DNA of 64,000 nucleotides from JANXMY01 sp964251675 (GCA_964251675.1 CAXUKS010000007.1:81015-145014); one strand, 5' to 3'; positions 38,657-47,338 are shown, counted from the stretch's first letter. The notes: a model not told the origin generated them from the sequence alone. Numbers and translations are program-made.

Positions 38657-40012
38657 TTAAAACTGCACCGTGGTGTCTTTAGGCAGGGCCGCAAGACGAG
38701 CGTTCACGTCTTCGGTTTCTTTTTCGTAGCCGGGCTTGCCCAGCAGAGCAAACATATTTACCTTGTAGGCTTCGACGCCAGGCTGGTCAAAGGGATTAAT
38801 CCCCATCAGGTACCCGGACACGCCGCAGGCACGCTCGAAAAAGTACAGCATCGCCCCCATCGTGTAGGCGTCGCGTGTCGCCATATGGACGGTGGAGTTC
38901 GGAACGCCGCCATCCCGGTGCGCGAGAGCCGTTGCCCGGAATGCGGTCTTGTTGACGTCCGCCATGGACTGATTTACCAGATAATCCAGACCGTCCAGAT
39001 TGTTGTCTGCTTTGGGAATCGGCAGGTTCGGCTCCCCACCGTCTACAATAAGGAATGTCTCAATGATGCTGCGCCGCCCCTGCTGAATCCACTGACCCAT
39101 GGAGTGCAAATCGGTCGTCAGCTCGACGGACGCGGGAAAGAACGAGATATGGCTTTTGCCTTCGCTCTCCCCAAAGAGCTGCTTCCACCATTCGGCGACG
39201 TAATGCAGGCGCGGCTCGAAGATGGAGAGCATCCCAATCGTGTAGCCTTTAAGATACAAAAAATTGCGGGCGGCAGCATAGAAATAGGCCGGGTTTTTGG
39301 TCACGTCCGAAGTCTCGCAGGCCACCGCAATATCCCGTGCCCCGGCCAGCAGAGCGTCGATGTCTACTCCCGCGACCGCGATAGGCAGCAAGCCGACGGG
39401 AGACAGCACAGACCATCGCCCGCCAACGTCGTCGGCAATCGGCAGCGTCGCGTAGCCTTCATCGGTCGCCAGCTTCCGCAAAGCGCCTTTGCTGGCATCG
39501 GTCGTCGCCACAATCCGCGTCTTGGCTTCTTCTTTGCCGACAGACTGTTCCAGGGCATCCCGGAACAGCCGGAAGGCAATCGCCGGCTCCGTCGTCGTGC
39601 CGGATTTGGAGATAGCATCTATCGAGAACCGCTTGCCGTGCAGCCGCTGAAGCAGGCCATAATGCTCATGCACCGAAAGCGATTTTCCTGCGAAGACGAC
39701 TTCCGGCCCCTGCCCCGGCGTTGCCACCGCCTCGATGACAGCCCGTGCGCCCAGATAGGAGCCGCCAATACCGATAGAGACCAGCACGTCGGAGCTGTCC
39801 TGAATCTGCGCGGCGAGTTGCTTGACGCTTTGCAGCTCTTCGGGACTGACTATCTTTGACGGGTCTACCCACCCCAGAAAGTCCGCCCCCAGGCCGCCCC
39901 CCTGCGTGAGTTTTTTGTGCGCGAGGTCCACGTTGTCCTGGAACGAGACAACCTCGTCAAAGTCCACATCGGGGGCTAAATAACCATAGTCGTAAGAAAT
40001 CGGCAGCGCCAT
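38657..40012 (-). CDS. pgi: Glucose-6-phosphate isomerase
   Basis: Interconverts glucose-6-phosphate and fructose-6-phosphate. The 451-residue protein is of the shorter bacterial type and has VLVSIGIGGSYLGARAVIEA, the SIS-domain phosphate loop FSIDAISKSGTTTEPAIAF, GGRWSVLSPVGLLPIAVAGV and the C-terminal GINPFDQPGVEAYK. ATG 40012 is set by AAGGAG 8 nt upstream; the open frame continues about 220 codons further upstream but only as a shadow of the LysE gene. Confidence 0.95.
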   Translation of the reverse strand: MALPISYDYGYLAPDVDFDEVVSFQDNVDLAHKKLTQGGGLGADFLGWVDPSKIVSPEELQSVKQLAAQIQDSSDVLVSIGIGGSYLGARAVIEAVATPGQGPEVVFAGKSLSVHEHYGLLQRLHGKRFSIDAISKSGTTTEPAIAFRLFRDALEQSVGKEEAKTRIVATTDASKGALRKLATDEGYATLPIADDVGGRWSVLSPVGLLPIAVAGVDIDALLAGARDIAVACETSDVTKNPAYFYAAARNFLYLKGYTIGMLSIFEPRLHYVAEWWKQLFGESEGKSHISFFPASVELTTDLHSMGQWIQQGRRSIIETFLIVDGGEPNLPIPKADNNLDGLDYLVNQSMADVNKTAFRATALAHRDGGVPNSTVHMATRDAYTMGAMLYFFERACGVSGYLMGINPFDQPGVEAYKVNMFALLGKPGYEKETEDVNARLAALPKDTTVQF

Positions 40013-40056
40013 AAGTTTATCTCCTTCACGGCCAGTGTACCCATCTGCCCCCCTGC

Positions 40057-40659
40057 TTACGCCGCCCGTAGCAGCGACACCGCGAGGCTCCACAGGGTAA
40101 TCCCAATCAAGGTGTCCAGAATGCGCCACGTCGCCGGACGGCGGAACAGAGGAACCAGCAGCGCCGCCCCGTAAGCCAGCCCAAAAAACCACAGCACTGA
40201 GGCGGTCGTGGCCCCCAGCGCAAACCACACGCGGGGCAGGAGCACATACTGTGCGGAAAGCCCGCCAATCAGCACCATCGTGTCCAGATAGACATGGGGG
40301 TTCAGCAGGCTCAGCGCCAGCGCCGCCGATATGAGGCTGCCTCTGCTGACCGGCGCTGCCTCTGCCAGCGCTTCGGGGCGCAGGGCGCGGCGGAATGCAT
40401 GGAAGCCGTACCAGAACAAAAACAGCGCCCCCAGCCAGAGAGCGCCCGACGTCAGCCACGGAAGCCGGGCAATGACACTGCCGAACCCCGCCGCGCCGAG
40501 GGCAATCAGCAGCGCATCGCAGCCCGCGCAGACCGCCGCGACCGTCAGCCGCCCTTCCCGCTTTAAGCCCTGTCGCAGCACAAACGCATTCTGTGCGCCA
40601 ATCGCTACAATCAGGCTCGCGCCCAGCCCCAGCCCGTGTAGAAAAGCCATCAGTAACAT
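40057..40659 (-). CDS. LysE/ArgO-family amino-acid exporter
   Basis: This 200-residue transporter of the LysE superfamily has about six helices and the family opening HGLGLGASLIVAIGAQNAFV, followed by LSLLNPHVYLDTMVLIGGLS, in which NPHVYLDT is characteristic of LysE/ArgO basic amino-acid exporters. It likely exports arginine or lysine. ATG 40659 is chosen with GGGAG 6 nt upstream. It is 44 nt upstream of pgi and probably co-transcribed with it. No LysG/ArgP regulator is next to it. Confidence 0.88.
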   Translation of the reverse strand: MLLMAFLHGLGLGASLIVAIGAQNAFVLRQGLKREGRLTVAAVCAGCDALLIALGAAGFGSVIARLPWLTSGALWLGALFLFWYGFHAFRRALRPEALAEAAPVSRGSLISAALALSLLNPHVYLDTMVLIGGLSAQYVLLPRVWFALGATTASVLWFFGLAYGAALLVPLFRRPATWRILDTLIGITLWSLAVSLLRAA

Positions 40660-40676
40660 TCCTGGCTCCCACAAAC

Positions 40677-40709
40677 AAAAAAGGGACGAGGGCATTTTGC
40701 CCCCGCCCC
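40677..40709 (-). terminator. Terminator of the sdh operon
   Basis: On the minus strand an 11-bp stem with one mismatch or wobble (40709-40699 with 40693-40683) is followed by six T residues (complement of 40682-40677). It separates sdhB from the LysE exporter gene. Confidence 0.85.
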
Positions 40710-40727
40710 CGTACCGAAAAAAGATGT

Positions 40728-41483
40728 TTACTTGCCCCGGAAAAACCGCTTGAACTTGTAAAGTGTCACGTCCCGGTTCATCTCGGCGATGGCCTTTGTC
40801 AGTGGGATTTCTTTGGGGCAGGCTTTGACGCAATTCTGCGCGTTGCCGCAGCTTGTGACGCCGTCTGCGCCCGCGATGGCTTCGAGGCGCTCTTCTTTGT
40901 TCATGCTGCCGGTGGGGTGGCTGTTGAACAGGCGTACCTGCCCGATGGCTGCCGGGCCGATGAAGTTGGAATGCGTGTTGACCTGCGGGCAGGCTTCGAG
41001 GCACGAGCCGCAGGACATACACTTGGCGAACTCATACGCCTCCTGCCGGTCGCGCTCGGCGATGCGCGGGCCGGGGCCGAGGTCATAGGTGCCGTCAATC
41101 GGGATCCAGCCCCGGATTTTCTTGAGGTTCTCAAACATCCGCGAGCGGTCCACGGCGAGGTCTTTGACCACCGGGAACTTGGACATCGGCTCCAGAGTGA
41201 TAGGCTGCGGCAGGTTGTCTACCAGCGTCGCACAGCTCTGGCCGACCTTGCCGTTCATCAGCATGGTGCAGGAGCCGCAGACGTTTTCGAGGCAGTTCAT
41301 TTCCCACACTGGGGCCGAAGTCTGCTTGCCATCGCGGGTGACGGGGTTCTTGCGAATCTCCATCAGGCACGAGATGACGTTCATGGCGGGCCGCCACGGA
41401 AGCTCGAACTCTTCCCAGTACGGGGCCGAGTCCTGATCTTTCTGGCGTTTGATCTTGATGAGTATGTTTTTCTTGTCAGACAT
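40728..41483 (-). CDS. sdhB: Succinate dehydrogenase/fumarate reductase iron-sulfur subunit
   Basis: This subunit carries electrons between the flavoprotein and the membrane cytochrome. The 251-residue protein has the [2Fe-2S] cysteines in NCLENVCGSCTMLMNGKVGQ-C, and the C-terminal ferredoxin-like half with CMSCGSCLEACP and CGNAQNCVKACPKEIP for the [4Fe-4S] and [3Fe-4S] clusters. ATG 41483 gives the normal start (MSDKKNILIKIKRQ). It is the last gene of the operon and is separated from sdhA by an unrelated secreted-protein gene. Confidence 0.95.
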   Translation of the reverse strand: MSDKKNILIKIKRQKDQDSAPYWEEFELPWRPAMNVISCLMEIRKNPVTRDGKQTSAPVWEMNCLENVCGSCTMLMNGKVGQSCATLVDNLPQPITLEPMSKFPVVKDLAVDRSRMFENLKKIRGWIPIDGTYDLGPGPRIAERDRQEAYEFAKCMSCGSCLEACPQVNTHSNFIGPAAIGQVRLFNSHPTGSMNKEERLEAIAGADGVTSCGNAQNCVKACPKEIPLTKAIAEMNRDVTLYKFKRFFRGK

Positions 41484-41502
41484 GATGCTTGTCTTTCTAA
41501 GT

Positions 41503-42087
41503 CTAGCGGGTAAGAGGGCGGCGCGGACCGCCAAGATGTCCTAGTTTGGCGATAGCCTGAACGTCATTACGAAGTGCCACCACACGGTAGTCGCTCCCAT
41601 ATGACAGGTCAGGTGACCGCTGGCCTTTATAAGTAATGTATGTGCTCGTACCGAATGACACGCTCTGCACCATATGACTGACTGGAAGTAACGCCAGCGG
41701 CCCAGCGGTCTCAATGTCTTGGTACAGGCGGGCTGACAACGGCTTGTTTACAGCCAACCCCTGAATTTTGCCGTGTTCATGTCCCACGCGGTCTCTGTAA
41801 GAATAAGAGGCATTTACGGATCTGTCAGCCTCTCGGACGACGTCAATCTTGTAGCCTTCGGTGTTGGTTGAGCCACTGTTTTCCAATATAACCCTATCCA
41901 TATCGGACGTGGGATGCCCCACATCTACTAAGGGCACACCCAAATTCTGCGGGTGAGAATAAGTAGCTGGTGAGGGCACACCCTGCCGTGCGGAGAAGCT
42001 TGGCGGCTTTGCTTGCTGCGCTAAGACCGCCATAGCGGCCAAAATAAATCCCGCCGCGCCGATTGCCGTCAGTTTATTGTGCGCCAA
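41503..42087 (-). CDS. Secreted protein of unknown function inside the sdh operon
   Basis: This 194-residue protein has a signal peptide (KLTAIGAAGFILAAMAVLAQQ) and a mature region without recognised domains or cysteines, rich in polar and aromatic residues (DVVREADRSVNASYSYRDRV, TSTYITYKGQRSPDLSYGSD). Its GC content is lower than the flanking sdhA and sdhB. The start lies within the 3' end of sdhA (14-nt overlap), so it is translated with the complex. A link to succinate dehydrogenase is not expected from known biology and may simply reflect insertion. Confidence 0.62.
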   Translation of the reverse strand: MAHNKLTAIGAAGFILAAMAVLAQQAKPPSFSARQGVPSPATYSHPQNLGVPLVDVGHPTSDMDRVILENSGSTNTEGYKIDVVREADRSVNASYSYRDRVGHEHGKIQGLAVNKPLSARLYQDIETAGPLALLPVSHMVQSVSFGTSTYITYKGQRSPDLSYGSDYRVVALRNDVQAIAKLGHLGGPRRPLTR

Positions 42088-44338
42088 CTTTTTCTTCTCC
42101 CGCCACGGACACTGGGTTGGACTTCTTCACCGGGTCGGCATCGTCGGCATCGTTTCGGCCCGTGAGCCAGTTGTCGTCGGCCTCGCGCATCTCAGACTTC
42201 TCGGCCCCGCCGTAAGCGGTGTCGCGCCGGGCTTCCGGGGGACGGGTGGACAACTGGTCGCCGCCGCCGTTGACGCCTGCGCCAGCCGCCGTCTGCATCT
42301 CCTGCACGGCGGCCCCGGTCAGGCCCGCGCCCATTGCCAGAACGCCGTTTTTGCCGTTCGTGCCGTTTCCATTGGCATGATGGCCGTTGCCGTTGGAGCC
42401 GTTTCCGTTCGTGCCATTGCCATTTTTGCCGTTGGTGGTCACAATCAGCGTCTCTTTGGCGGCTTCGGCGGTCGGGGTAGCCGTGCCGCCATCGTTCTTC
42501 TCAGCGGCATAGTTCCGCAGGCGCGGCTTGACCAGCGACGTGTCCACGTCTTCGTAGGACAGCACGGGGCCGTCTGGGGTCCACTGGGCCAGCGTGGTCT
42601 TGAGGAACTTTTCGTCATTGCGGGCCGGGAAGTCCGGCTTGTAGTGAGCGCCGCGTGACTCGTCGCGGGCCAGCGCCCCGTTGACAATGGCGCGGGACAG
42701 GTGCAGCATATTTTTAAGCTGCCGCGTGAACGGAATGAGCTGGTTGGTCCAGTTCGAGCTGTCAGCAATAGAGACGCGCTCAGTCCGCTCCATCAGTTCC
42801 TGAATCTTGGCATCGGTCGCTTTCAGGCGGTCATTGTAGCGGACGACGGTGACGTTCTCCGTCATCGTATCGCCCAGCTCCTCATGGATGCGGTACGGGT
42901 TCTCGGTCCCCACGGATGACGCCAGAGCCTCGTACTTGGTCTGCTGGAGCTTTAACTCCCGCTCAAACAGCGACGAGGGCAGATCGTCCACACTCTTCGG
43001 CAGGTGCTTGACGTAGTTCACGACGCCCGGCCCGAGGACCTGCCCGGTGGTCAGGCAGGATAGGAGAGAGTTCGCCCCGAGGCGGTTTGCGCCGTGGTAC
43101 TGATAGTCGCACTCACCCGCCGCAAACAGACCGGGAATGCTCGTCTGATGGTTGCGCGGGTCGGCTTCGGTCAGTCCGCCCGTCGTCTCGTTCTTGGCGA
43201 AGTCTACCCACAGGCCGCCCATCGAGTAGTGGACGCCAGGGAAGATCCGCATCGGAGTCGTGCGCGGGTCTTCGCCGACAAACTTCTCGTAGATTTCCAG
43301 GATGCCGCCGAGCTTGATGTCAATCTGCTTCTTATCCAAATGGGTCAGGTCCAGATAGACCTGATTTTCACCGAAGACGCCCATTTTTTCATCCACGCAG
43401 ATCGAGAAGATCTCGCGGGTCGCAATGTCGCGGGGGACCAGATTACCGTAGGCCGGGTACTTTTCTTCCAAGAAGTAAAACCGCTCGTTCTCCGGGATAT
43501 TCTCACCGCGCCGCTTGTCGCCCGGCTCGCGGGGAACCCAGACGCGCCCGCCCTCGCCGCGTGCCGACTCGGACATCAGCCGCAGCTTGTCGAGACCCGG
43601 AATAGCCGTCGGATGCACCTGAATAAACTCGCCGTTCGCGTACTTCGCGCCCTGCTGATAAACTGCCGAAGCCGCCGTGCCCGTATTCATCACGGAGTTC
43701 GTGGAGCGGTTGTAGACAATGCCCGGCCCGCCGGTGGCAAGCACCACGGCGTCAGCCTTGAATTCCTGGATTGCCATCGTCCGCAGGTCCTGCGCGACGA
43801 TGCCTTTGCAGACGCCGTCATCATCTTTGACAACGCCCAGGAACTCCCAGAACTCGTGCTTTTTGATCTTGCCTTCGACTTCGAACCGCCGCGTCTGTTC
43901 ATCTAAAGCGTACAGGAGCTGCTGCCCAGTGGTCGCGCCCGCGTAAGCCGTCCGGTGATACTGCGTGCCGCCAAAGCGCCGGAAATCCAGCAGGCCCTCG
44001 CCGGTGCGGTTGAACATGACGCCCATCCGGTCCAGCAGATTGATAATGCCCGGCGCATGGTCGGCCATATGCTTGACCGGCGGCTGATTTGCCAGGAAGT
44101 CGCCGCCGTACACGGTGTCGTCCAGGTGCTCCTCGGGCGAGTCCCCCTCGCCTTTCGTGTTGACCGCGCCGTTGATGCCGCCCTGAGCGCACACCGAATG
44201 GCTGCGCTTGACCGGCACAAACGAGAACAAGTCCACGGGAACGCCCGCCTCACAGACCTTGATGCTCGTCATCAGCCCGGCCAGACCGCCGCCGACCACA
44301 ATCACCTTCGGTTTCGTATTGCTCGCTACTGTCGCCAT
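42074..44338 (-). CDS. sdhA: Succinate dehydrogenase/fumarate reductase flavoprotein subunit with Asn-Gly-rich tail
   Basis: This subunit oxidises succinate to fumarate on covalent FAD. The 754-residue protein has the Rossmann start VIVVGGGLAGLMTSIKVCEA, the FAD-linking histidine 47 in KRSHSVCAQGGINGAVNTKG, the substrate-loop residues HPTAIPG and GVHYSMGGLWVD, and GECDYQYHGANRLGANSLLS. The enzyme proper ends near residue 625. A further tail of about 125 residues has Asn-Gly/Lys-Gly repeats (NGKNGNGTNGNGSNGNG) and a charged end, absent from usual SdhA of about 580-640 residues. Confidence 0.93.
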   Translation of the reverse strand: MATVASNTKPKVIVVGGGLAGLMTSIKVCEAGVPVDLFSFVPVKRSHSVCAQGGINGAVNTKGEGDSPEEHLDDTVYGGDFLANQPPVKHMADHAPGIINLLDRMGVMFNRTGEGLLDFRRFGGTQYHRTAYAGATTGQQLLYALDEQTRRFEVEGKIKKHEFWEFLGVVKDDDGVCKGIVAQDLRTMAIQEFKADAVVLATGGPGIVYNRSTNSVMNTGTAASAVYQQGAKYANGEFIQVHPTAIPGLDKLRLMSESARGEGGRVWVPREPGDKRRGENIPENERFYFLEEKYPAYGNLVPRDIATREIFSICVDEKMGVFGENQVYLDLTHLDKKQIDIKLGGILEIYEKFVGEDPRTTPMRIFPGVHYSMGGLWVDFAKNETTGGLTEADPRNHQTSIPGLFAAGECDYQYHGANRLGANSLLSCLTTGQVLGPGVVNYVKHLPKSVDDLPSSLFERELKLQQTKYEALASSVGTENPYRIHEELGDTMTENVTVVRYNDRLKATDAKIQELMERTERVSIADSSNWTNQLIPFTRQLKNMLHLSRAIVNGALARDESRGAHYKPDFPARNDEKFLKTTLAQWTPDGPVLSYEDVDTSLVKPRLRNYAAEKNDGGTATPTAEAAKETLIVTTNGKNGNGTNGNGSNGNGHHANGNGTNGKNGVLAMGAGLTGAAVQEMQTAAGAGVNGGGDQLSTRPPEARRDTAYGGAEKSEMREADDNWLTGRNDADDADPVKKSNPVSVAGEEKVGAQ

Positions 44339-44376
44339 AATAAATGCCTCTTATCTTATTAACAAACGCCAACTAC

Positions 44377-44982
44377 TCACAGTTCCTCAGCGGCCTCAAA
44401 CACGATCCGCCGATACACATCCGCCAGCTTCAGCGAAATTGACAGCGCCGGAATGCTCAAAATCGCTTCTATCCTAGAAACAGTATCATAACTCCAGCCA
44501 CTATCCTCGCGGCGCGAAAACATTTCCACACGCGGCTCGGTCTGACTTATGAGTAGGTACACCGTTAGGGTCTCAATCTCCAAATAATCGCGCATCTTAT
44601 CGCCGCGATCTATGCCGCTAGTGCTGCGTGACAAGACTTCCGCGACCAAAATGGGATTTGTAATCACCACACGGCTTCGGCCATGATAGACCGGTGGCCC
44701 ACAGACAACGCCCACGTCTGGGTAAAATAGATTGCCTGCGGCCCGCACTTTCACATCAGAGGATGCTGCAACGCACTCTGTATCGGAAAGTGCTACGTTC
44801 AAGGCAGTGATCAAATGTCCCGAAATTGCACCGTGGTAATAGGTTCCGCCGGACATAGGCCGTATCTCTGCGTTGACGTACTCCGACTTTTCCTGTGCCG
44901 CTGCTTCCAGCACCAGGTACTCGTCCTCCGTGTAAAGCCGCTTATGCGTCGGCGGTACAAGCTCACGTTCTGCGATTGCCAC
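44377..44982 (-). CDS. Uma2-family (DUF820) putative restriction endonuclease, copy A
   Basis: This 201-residue protein has the Uma2/DUF820 pattern: YTEDEYLVLEAAAQEKSEYV at the start, then FYPDVGVVCGPPVYHG with the PDV motif of the PD-(D/E)xK fold, VVITNPILVAEVLSRSTSGI with the catalytic glutamate region, GDKMRDYLEIETLTVYLLIS and a C-terminal strand. Function in bacteria is unsettled; such genes multiply in cyanobacteria and environmental bacteria. It lies 38 nt upstream of sdhA and 11 nt behind a paralogue, within the sdh operon. Confidence 0.85.
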   Translation of the reverse strand: MAIAERELVPPTHKRLYTEDEYLVLEAAAQEKSEYVNAEIRPMSGGTYYHGAISGHLITALNVALSDTECVAASSDVKVRAAGNLFYPDVGVVCGPPVYHGRSRVVITNPILVAEVLSRSTSGIDRGDKMRDYLEIETLTVYLLISQTEPRVEMFSRREDSGWSYDTVSRIEAILSIPALSISLKLADVYRRIVFEAAEEL

Positions 44983-44993
44983 GGTGCGCCTCC

Positions 44994-45578
44994 CTAGTCG
45001 AACTCAATATCTTCATAAATACTGCTCAGTGCCAGCGAGACAGACAGAGCCGCGATGTTCAGTATCGCATCCAATCCAACCGCTTTCTGGTAATTCCAGT
45101 GTCCGTTTTCGGCGCGTGAATGCATCTCAACGTGAGGTGCGTTTTGACTGATCAGCAAATAAACTTGAAGCATTGGGATAGCAAAGTATTCTTTAAGTTT
45201 GTCCCCCCGGTCTAGCCTCTCGGTGCTTGGGGACAAGACTTCCGCGATCAAAATCGGGTTGCTGATAACGGTGCGGTTGCCGCCGTGGTAACTGCGCGGC
45301 CCCTGCACAACCGACACATCCGGGTATCGCATCGCACCGTCTGCGTAGATTTTCATGTCAGAGCCATAGACGCGGCAGTTACGACCGCGAAGCATTACCC
45401 GCAAGGCAGAAGATACGTTCCCGGAAATGAAAGCGTGGTCATCAGTTCCACCGGACATAGGCCGTATCTCTCCATAGACGTACTCCGACTTTTCTTCTGA
45501 CGCTTCTTCCAGAGCAAGGTACTCGTCTTCGGTGTAAACTTGCATCTGCGGTGCAAGTTCACGTTCTGCCAATGCCAA
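44994..45578 (-). CDS. Uma2-family (DUF820) putative restriction endonuclease, copy B
   Basis: This 194-residue close paralogue of the next gene downstream has YTEDEYLALEEASEEKSEYV, the shared EIRPMSGGT block, RYPDVSVVQGPRSYHGGN and TVISNPILIAEVLSPSTERL. The start is a TTG at 45578, chosen because AGGAGG lies about 9 nt upstream and because it yields MALAERELAPQ, parallel to MAIAERELVPP of copy A. The longer frame runs into sdhC and is not real. It starts 17 nt after sdhC, so the pair arose by tandem duplication inside the operon. Confidence 0.82.
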   Translation of the reverse strand: MALAERELAPQMQVYTEDEYLALEEASEEKSEYVYGEIRPMSGGTDDHAFISGNVSSALRVMLRGRNCRVYGSDMKIYADGAMRYPDVSVVQGPRSYHGGNRTVISNPILIAEVLSPSTERLDRGDKLKEYFAIPMLQVYLLISQNAPHVEMHSRAENGHWNYQKAVGLDAILNIAALSVSLALSSIYEDIEFD

Positions 45579-45594
45579 AGTGTCTGCCCTCCTG

Positions 45595-46341
45595 CTACTT
45601 TTTGACGTGAGAGGCCGAGACGGGGACGTGGGCCTTCTCCACGCCTGCATTGTGCAGGCTGGCGATGGTCCACAGGCCCATGCCGGTGAAGACGGCGAAC
45701 AGACCCCAGCAGACATACTGGTTCATGCGCTGGGCATACGCCGAGATCGTGATGCCCCAGCGGATGCAGAAGTTCCACAGTCCGTTGGTGAAATGGAACA
45801 CTGTGAAAACAATGCCGATGGCCTGAATGATATAGTGCGCCGGGTCCGCCATCTGCTGCGCCATCGCCGCATAGCTGATCACCTGGTCCGGGTTCGGGAT
45901 ATGGTTCCAGACCAGAATGTACTTGTGCAGGCTGGTGTTCCAGACATGGTAGCCGATATAAAAGAACGCCACCACGCCGCTGACCCGCTGCATAAAGTAG
46001 TTCCAGTTGCGGCCATATTTGTATTTGCCCAAATTGGCCTGCCCGTAAGCGGTAATCCAGAAACCATAGATGGAATGGTATAGGATGGGCAGGTAGATAA
46101 GCGTGATTTCCAGCACGGCCACGAACGGCAGCCCGCCATAGACTTTGATGACGCCGTTGTAGTACGGCTCTCCGCGCAGGGCATAAGAGTTAGCGATGAG
46201 GTGCTGAAGCAGGAAAAAGCCAATCGGGAAAATTCCGGACGCTGAATGCAGACGGTGCCACAGATAAGAATCGTGCATTCGGCCCTTGACGTGGCTCGTT
46301 TCGTTTTCGCGGGATGTCGGATCAGGGGGGGCAACTGCCAT
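45595..46341 (-). CDS. sdhC: Succinate dehydrogenase cytochrome b558 subunit
   Basis: Single membrane anchor of a Bacillus-type succinate:quinone oxidoreductase. The 248-residue protein has five transmembrane helices and histidines placed to hold two hemes: LWHRLHSASGIFPIGFFLLQH, YLPILYHSIYGFW, GVVAFFYIGYHVWN and FTVFHFTNGLWNF. It is first in the operon, and an SD-like GAGG lies near the ATG. The anchor is one protein rather than SdhC plus SdhD, which agrees with the sdhC-sdhA-sdhB order. Confidence 0.93.
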   Translation of the reverse strand: MAVAPPDPTSRENETSHVKGRMHDSYLWHRLHSASGIFPIGFFLLQHLIANSYALRGEPYYNGVIKVYGGLPFVAVLEITLIYLPILYHSIYGFWITAYGQANLGKYKYGRNWNYFMQRVSGVVAFFYIGYHVWNTSLHKYILVWNHIPNPDQVISYAAMAQQMADPAHYIIQAIGIVFTVFHFTNGLWNFCIRWGITISAYAQRMNQYVCWGLFAVFTGMGLWTIASLHNAGVEKAHVPVSASHVKK

Positions 46342-46367
46342 AGATAAAACCTCTTCAGTGATAACTT

Positions 46368-46396
46368 AGTATACCCGCCTGCTCGGCAAAAGTAAA
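46368..46396 (-). promoter_or_regulatory. Promoter of the sdh operon
   Basis: On the minus strand TTTACT (46396-46391) and TATACT (46373-46368) are 17 bp apart, with about 20 nt to the sdhC start and a GAGG in between. It adjoins the LysR operator on the other side. Confidence 0.6.
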
Positions 46397-46414
46397 ATGA
46401 ATTGTGTTTGCGGG

Positions 46415-46436
46415 TATCATAAGACAGGCTTATGAT
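46415..46436 (+). promoter_or_regulatory. LysR-type operator overlapping the regulator's own -10 and start codon
   Basis: An 8-bp inverted repeat, ATCATAAG (46416-46423) and CTTATGAT (46429-46436) with a 5-nt centre, contains the T-N11-A signature of LysR-type sites. It covers the TATCAT box (46415-46420) and the ATG (46432) of the lysR-type gene, as expected for autorepression, and lies next to the divergent sdh promoter. Confidence 0.65.
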
Positions 46437-47319
46437 TAACCTAGAAACATTGCGGCTGTTCGTGGACCTCGTGGACACCGGCAGCTTTTCGCGAGCGGCG
46501 GAGAAGAGCTTTATCTCACAGTCCGCGGTCTCGCAGCGCCTGCGGGTGATGGAGCAGGAATACGGGCAGGTGCTTCTGGACCGGGGGCAGGGGCGCGGGC
46601 AGGTGACGGCGACGCCCGCCGGGCAGGCGCTCTACGACGGGGCACGTCCCCTGCTGCGGGCGGCACAGGAGCTGGATGCCCAGATGCGGGAGCTGTCCGA
46701 TGACGCGGCGGGGACCATCCGGGTCGCCACGGTCTACTCGGTCGGCCTGCATGCCCTGCCGCCCCGGCTGAAGCCGTTTCTGGCCGCGTACCCGCGCATC
46801 AATGTTCACCTGGAATATGAGCAGACGCAGAAAGTCGCCGATGATGTAGCGGCAGGGGGGGTGGATGTTGGCATTGTCGCCTGCCCCGCTGCCCGGCGCG
46901 GACTGGAAATCATTCCCTTTGGCGAAGAAGAGATGGTGGTGGTCTGTGCGCCGGAGCATCCACTGGCGCAGGAAAAGGAAACCACGCTGGCACGGCTCGA
47001 CGGGGAGCCTTTTATCGGCTTCGCCGACGACATCCCGACGCGGCGGCTGGTGGACGAAAAACTGCGGGCAGCAGGAGTGCGCGTCAAGGTCGTGACAACA
47101 TTTGACAACATTGAGACAATCAAAAATCTGGTGGAGATCGGCACGGGGCTAAGCCTTCTGCCCGCCGACACGGTGCGTCAGGAAGTCCGCACCGGAACCC
47201 TCTGCGCCGTTCCGCTGGCCGGGCTGGAGGCGTTCACCCGGCCCACCGGCCTGCTGCTGAAAGCGACCCGCACCCGGCGCGGCGCGGTGCGTGCCTTTGT
47301 AGAGGCCATGTGCGGCTGA
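46432..47319 (+). CDS. LysR-family transcriptional regulator
   Basis: This 295-residue regulator has the N-terminal winged helix-turn-helix of LysR proteins (LETLRLFVDLVDTGSFSRAA, then SQSAVSQRLRVMEQEYGQVL) and a two-lobed periplasmic-binding-like effector domain (IRVATVYSVGLHALPPRLKP, DVGIVACPAARRGLEIIPFG). It resembles CysL/CbbR-type members. A -10 box lies only 11 nt before the ATG, so the leader would be about 5 nt. Divergent placement suggests control of the sdh operon; the effector is unknown. Confidence 0.9.
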   Translation: MINLETLRLFVDLVDTGSFSRAAEKSFISQSAVSQRLRVMEQEYGQVLLDRGQGRGQVTATPAGQALYDGARPLLRAAQELDAQMRELSDDAAGTIRVATVYSVGLHALPPRLKPFLAAYPRINVHLEYEQTQKVADDVAAGGVDVGIVACPAARRGLEIIPFGEEEMVVVCAPEHPLAQEKETTLARLDGEPFIGFADDIPTRRLVDEKLRAAGVRVKVVTTFDNIETIKNLVEIGTGLSLLPADTVRQEVRTGTLCAVPLAGLEAFTRPTGLLLKATRTRRGAVRAFVEAMCG

Positions 47320-47338
47320 CTATTCTTTGTCTATTTCG

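Noticed and set aside
38519..39859. Plus-strand open frame of 446 codons antisense to pgi
   Set aside because: It mirrors the codon pattern of pgi, has no family motif and overlaps a certain gene over its whole length; long antisense frames are common in GC-rich DNA.
40013..40678. N-terminal extension of pgi by 222 codons
   Set aside because: The extension is an out-of-frame reading of the LysE-type exporter; ATG 40012 has a clear Shine-Dalgarno.
43094..43906. Plus-strand open frame of 270 codons antisense to sdhA
   Set aside because: Complete overlap with sdhA and no recognisable protein features.
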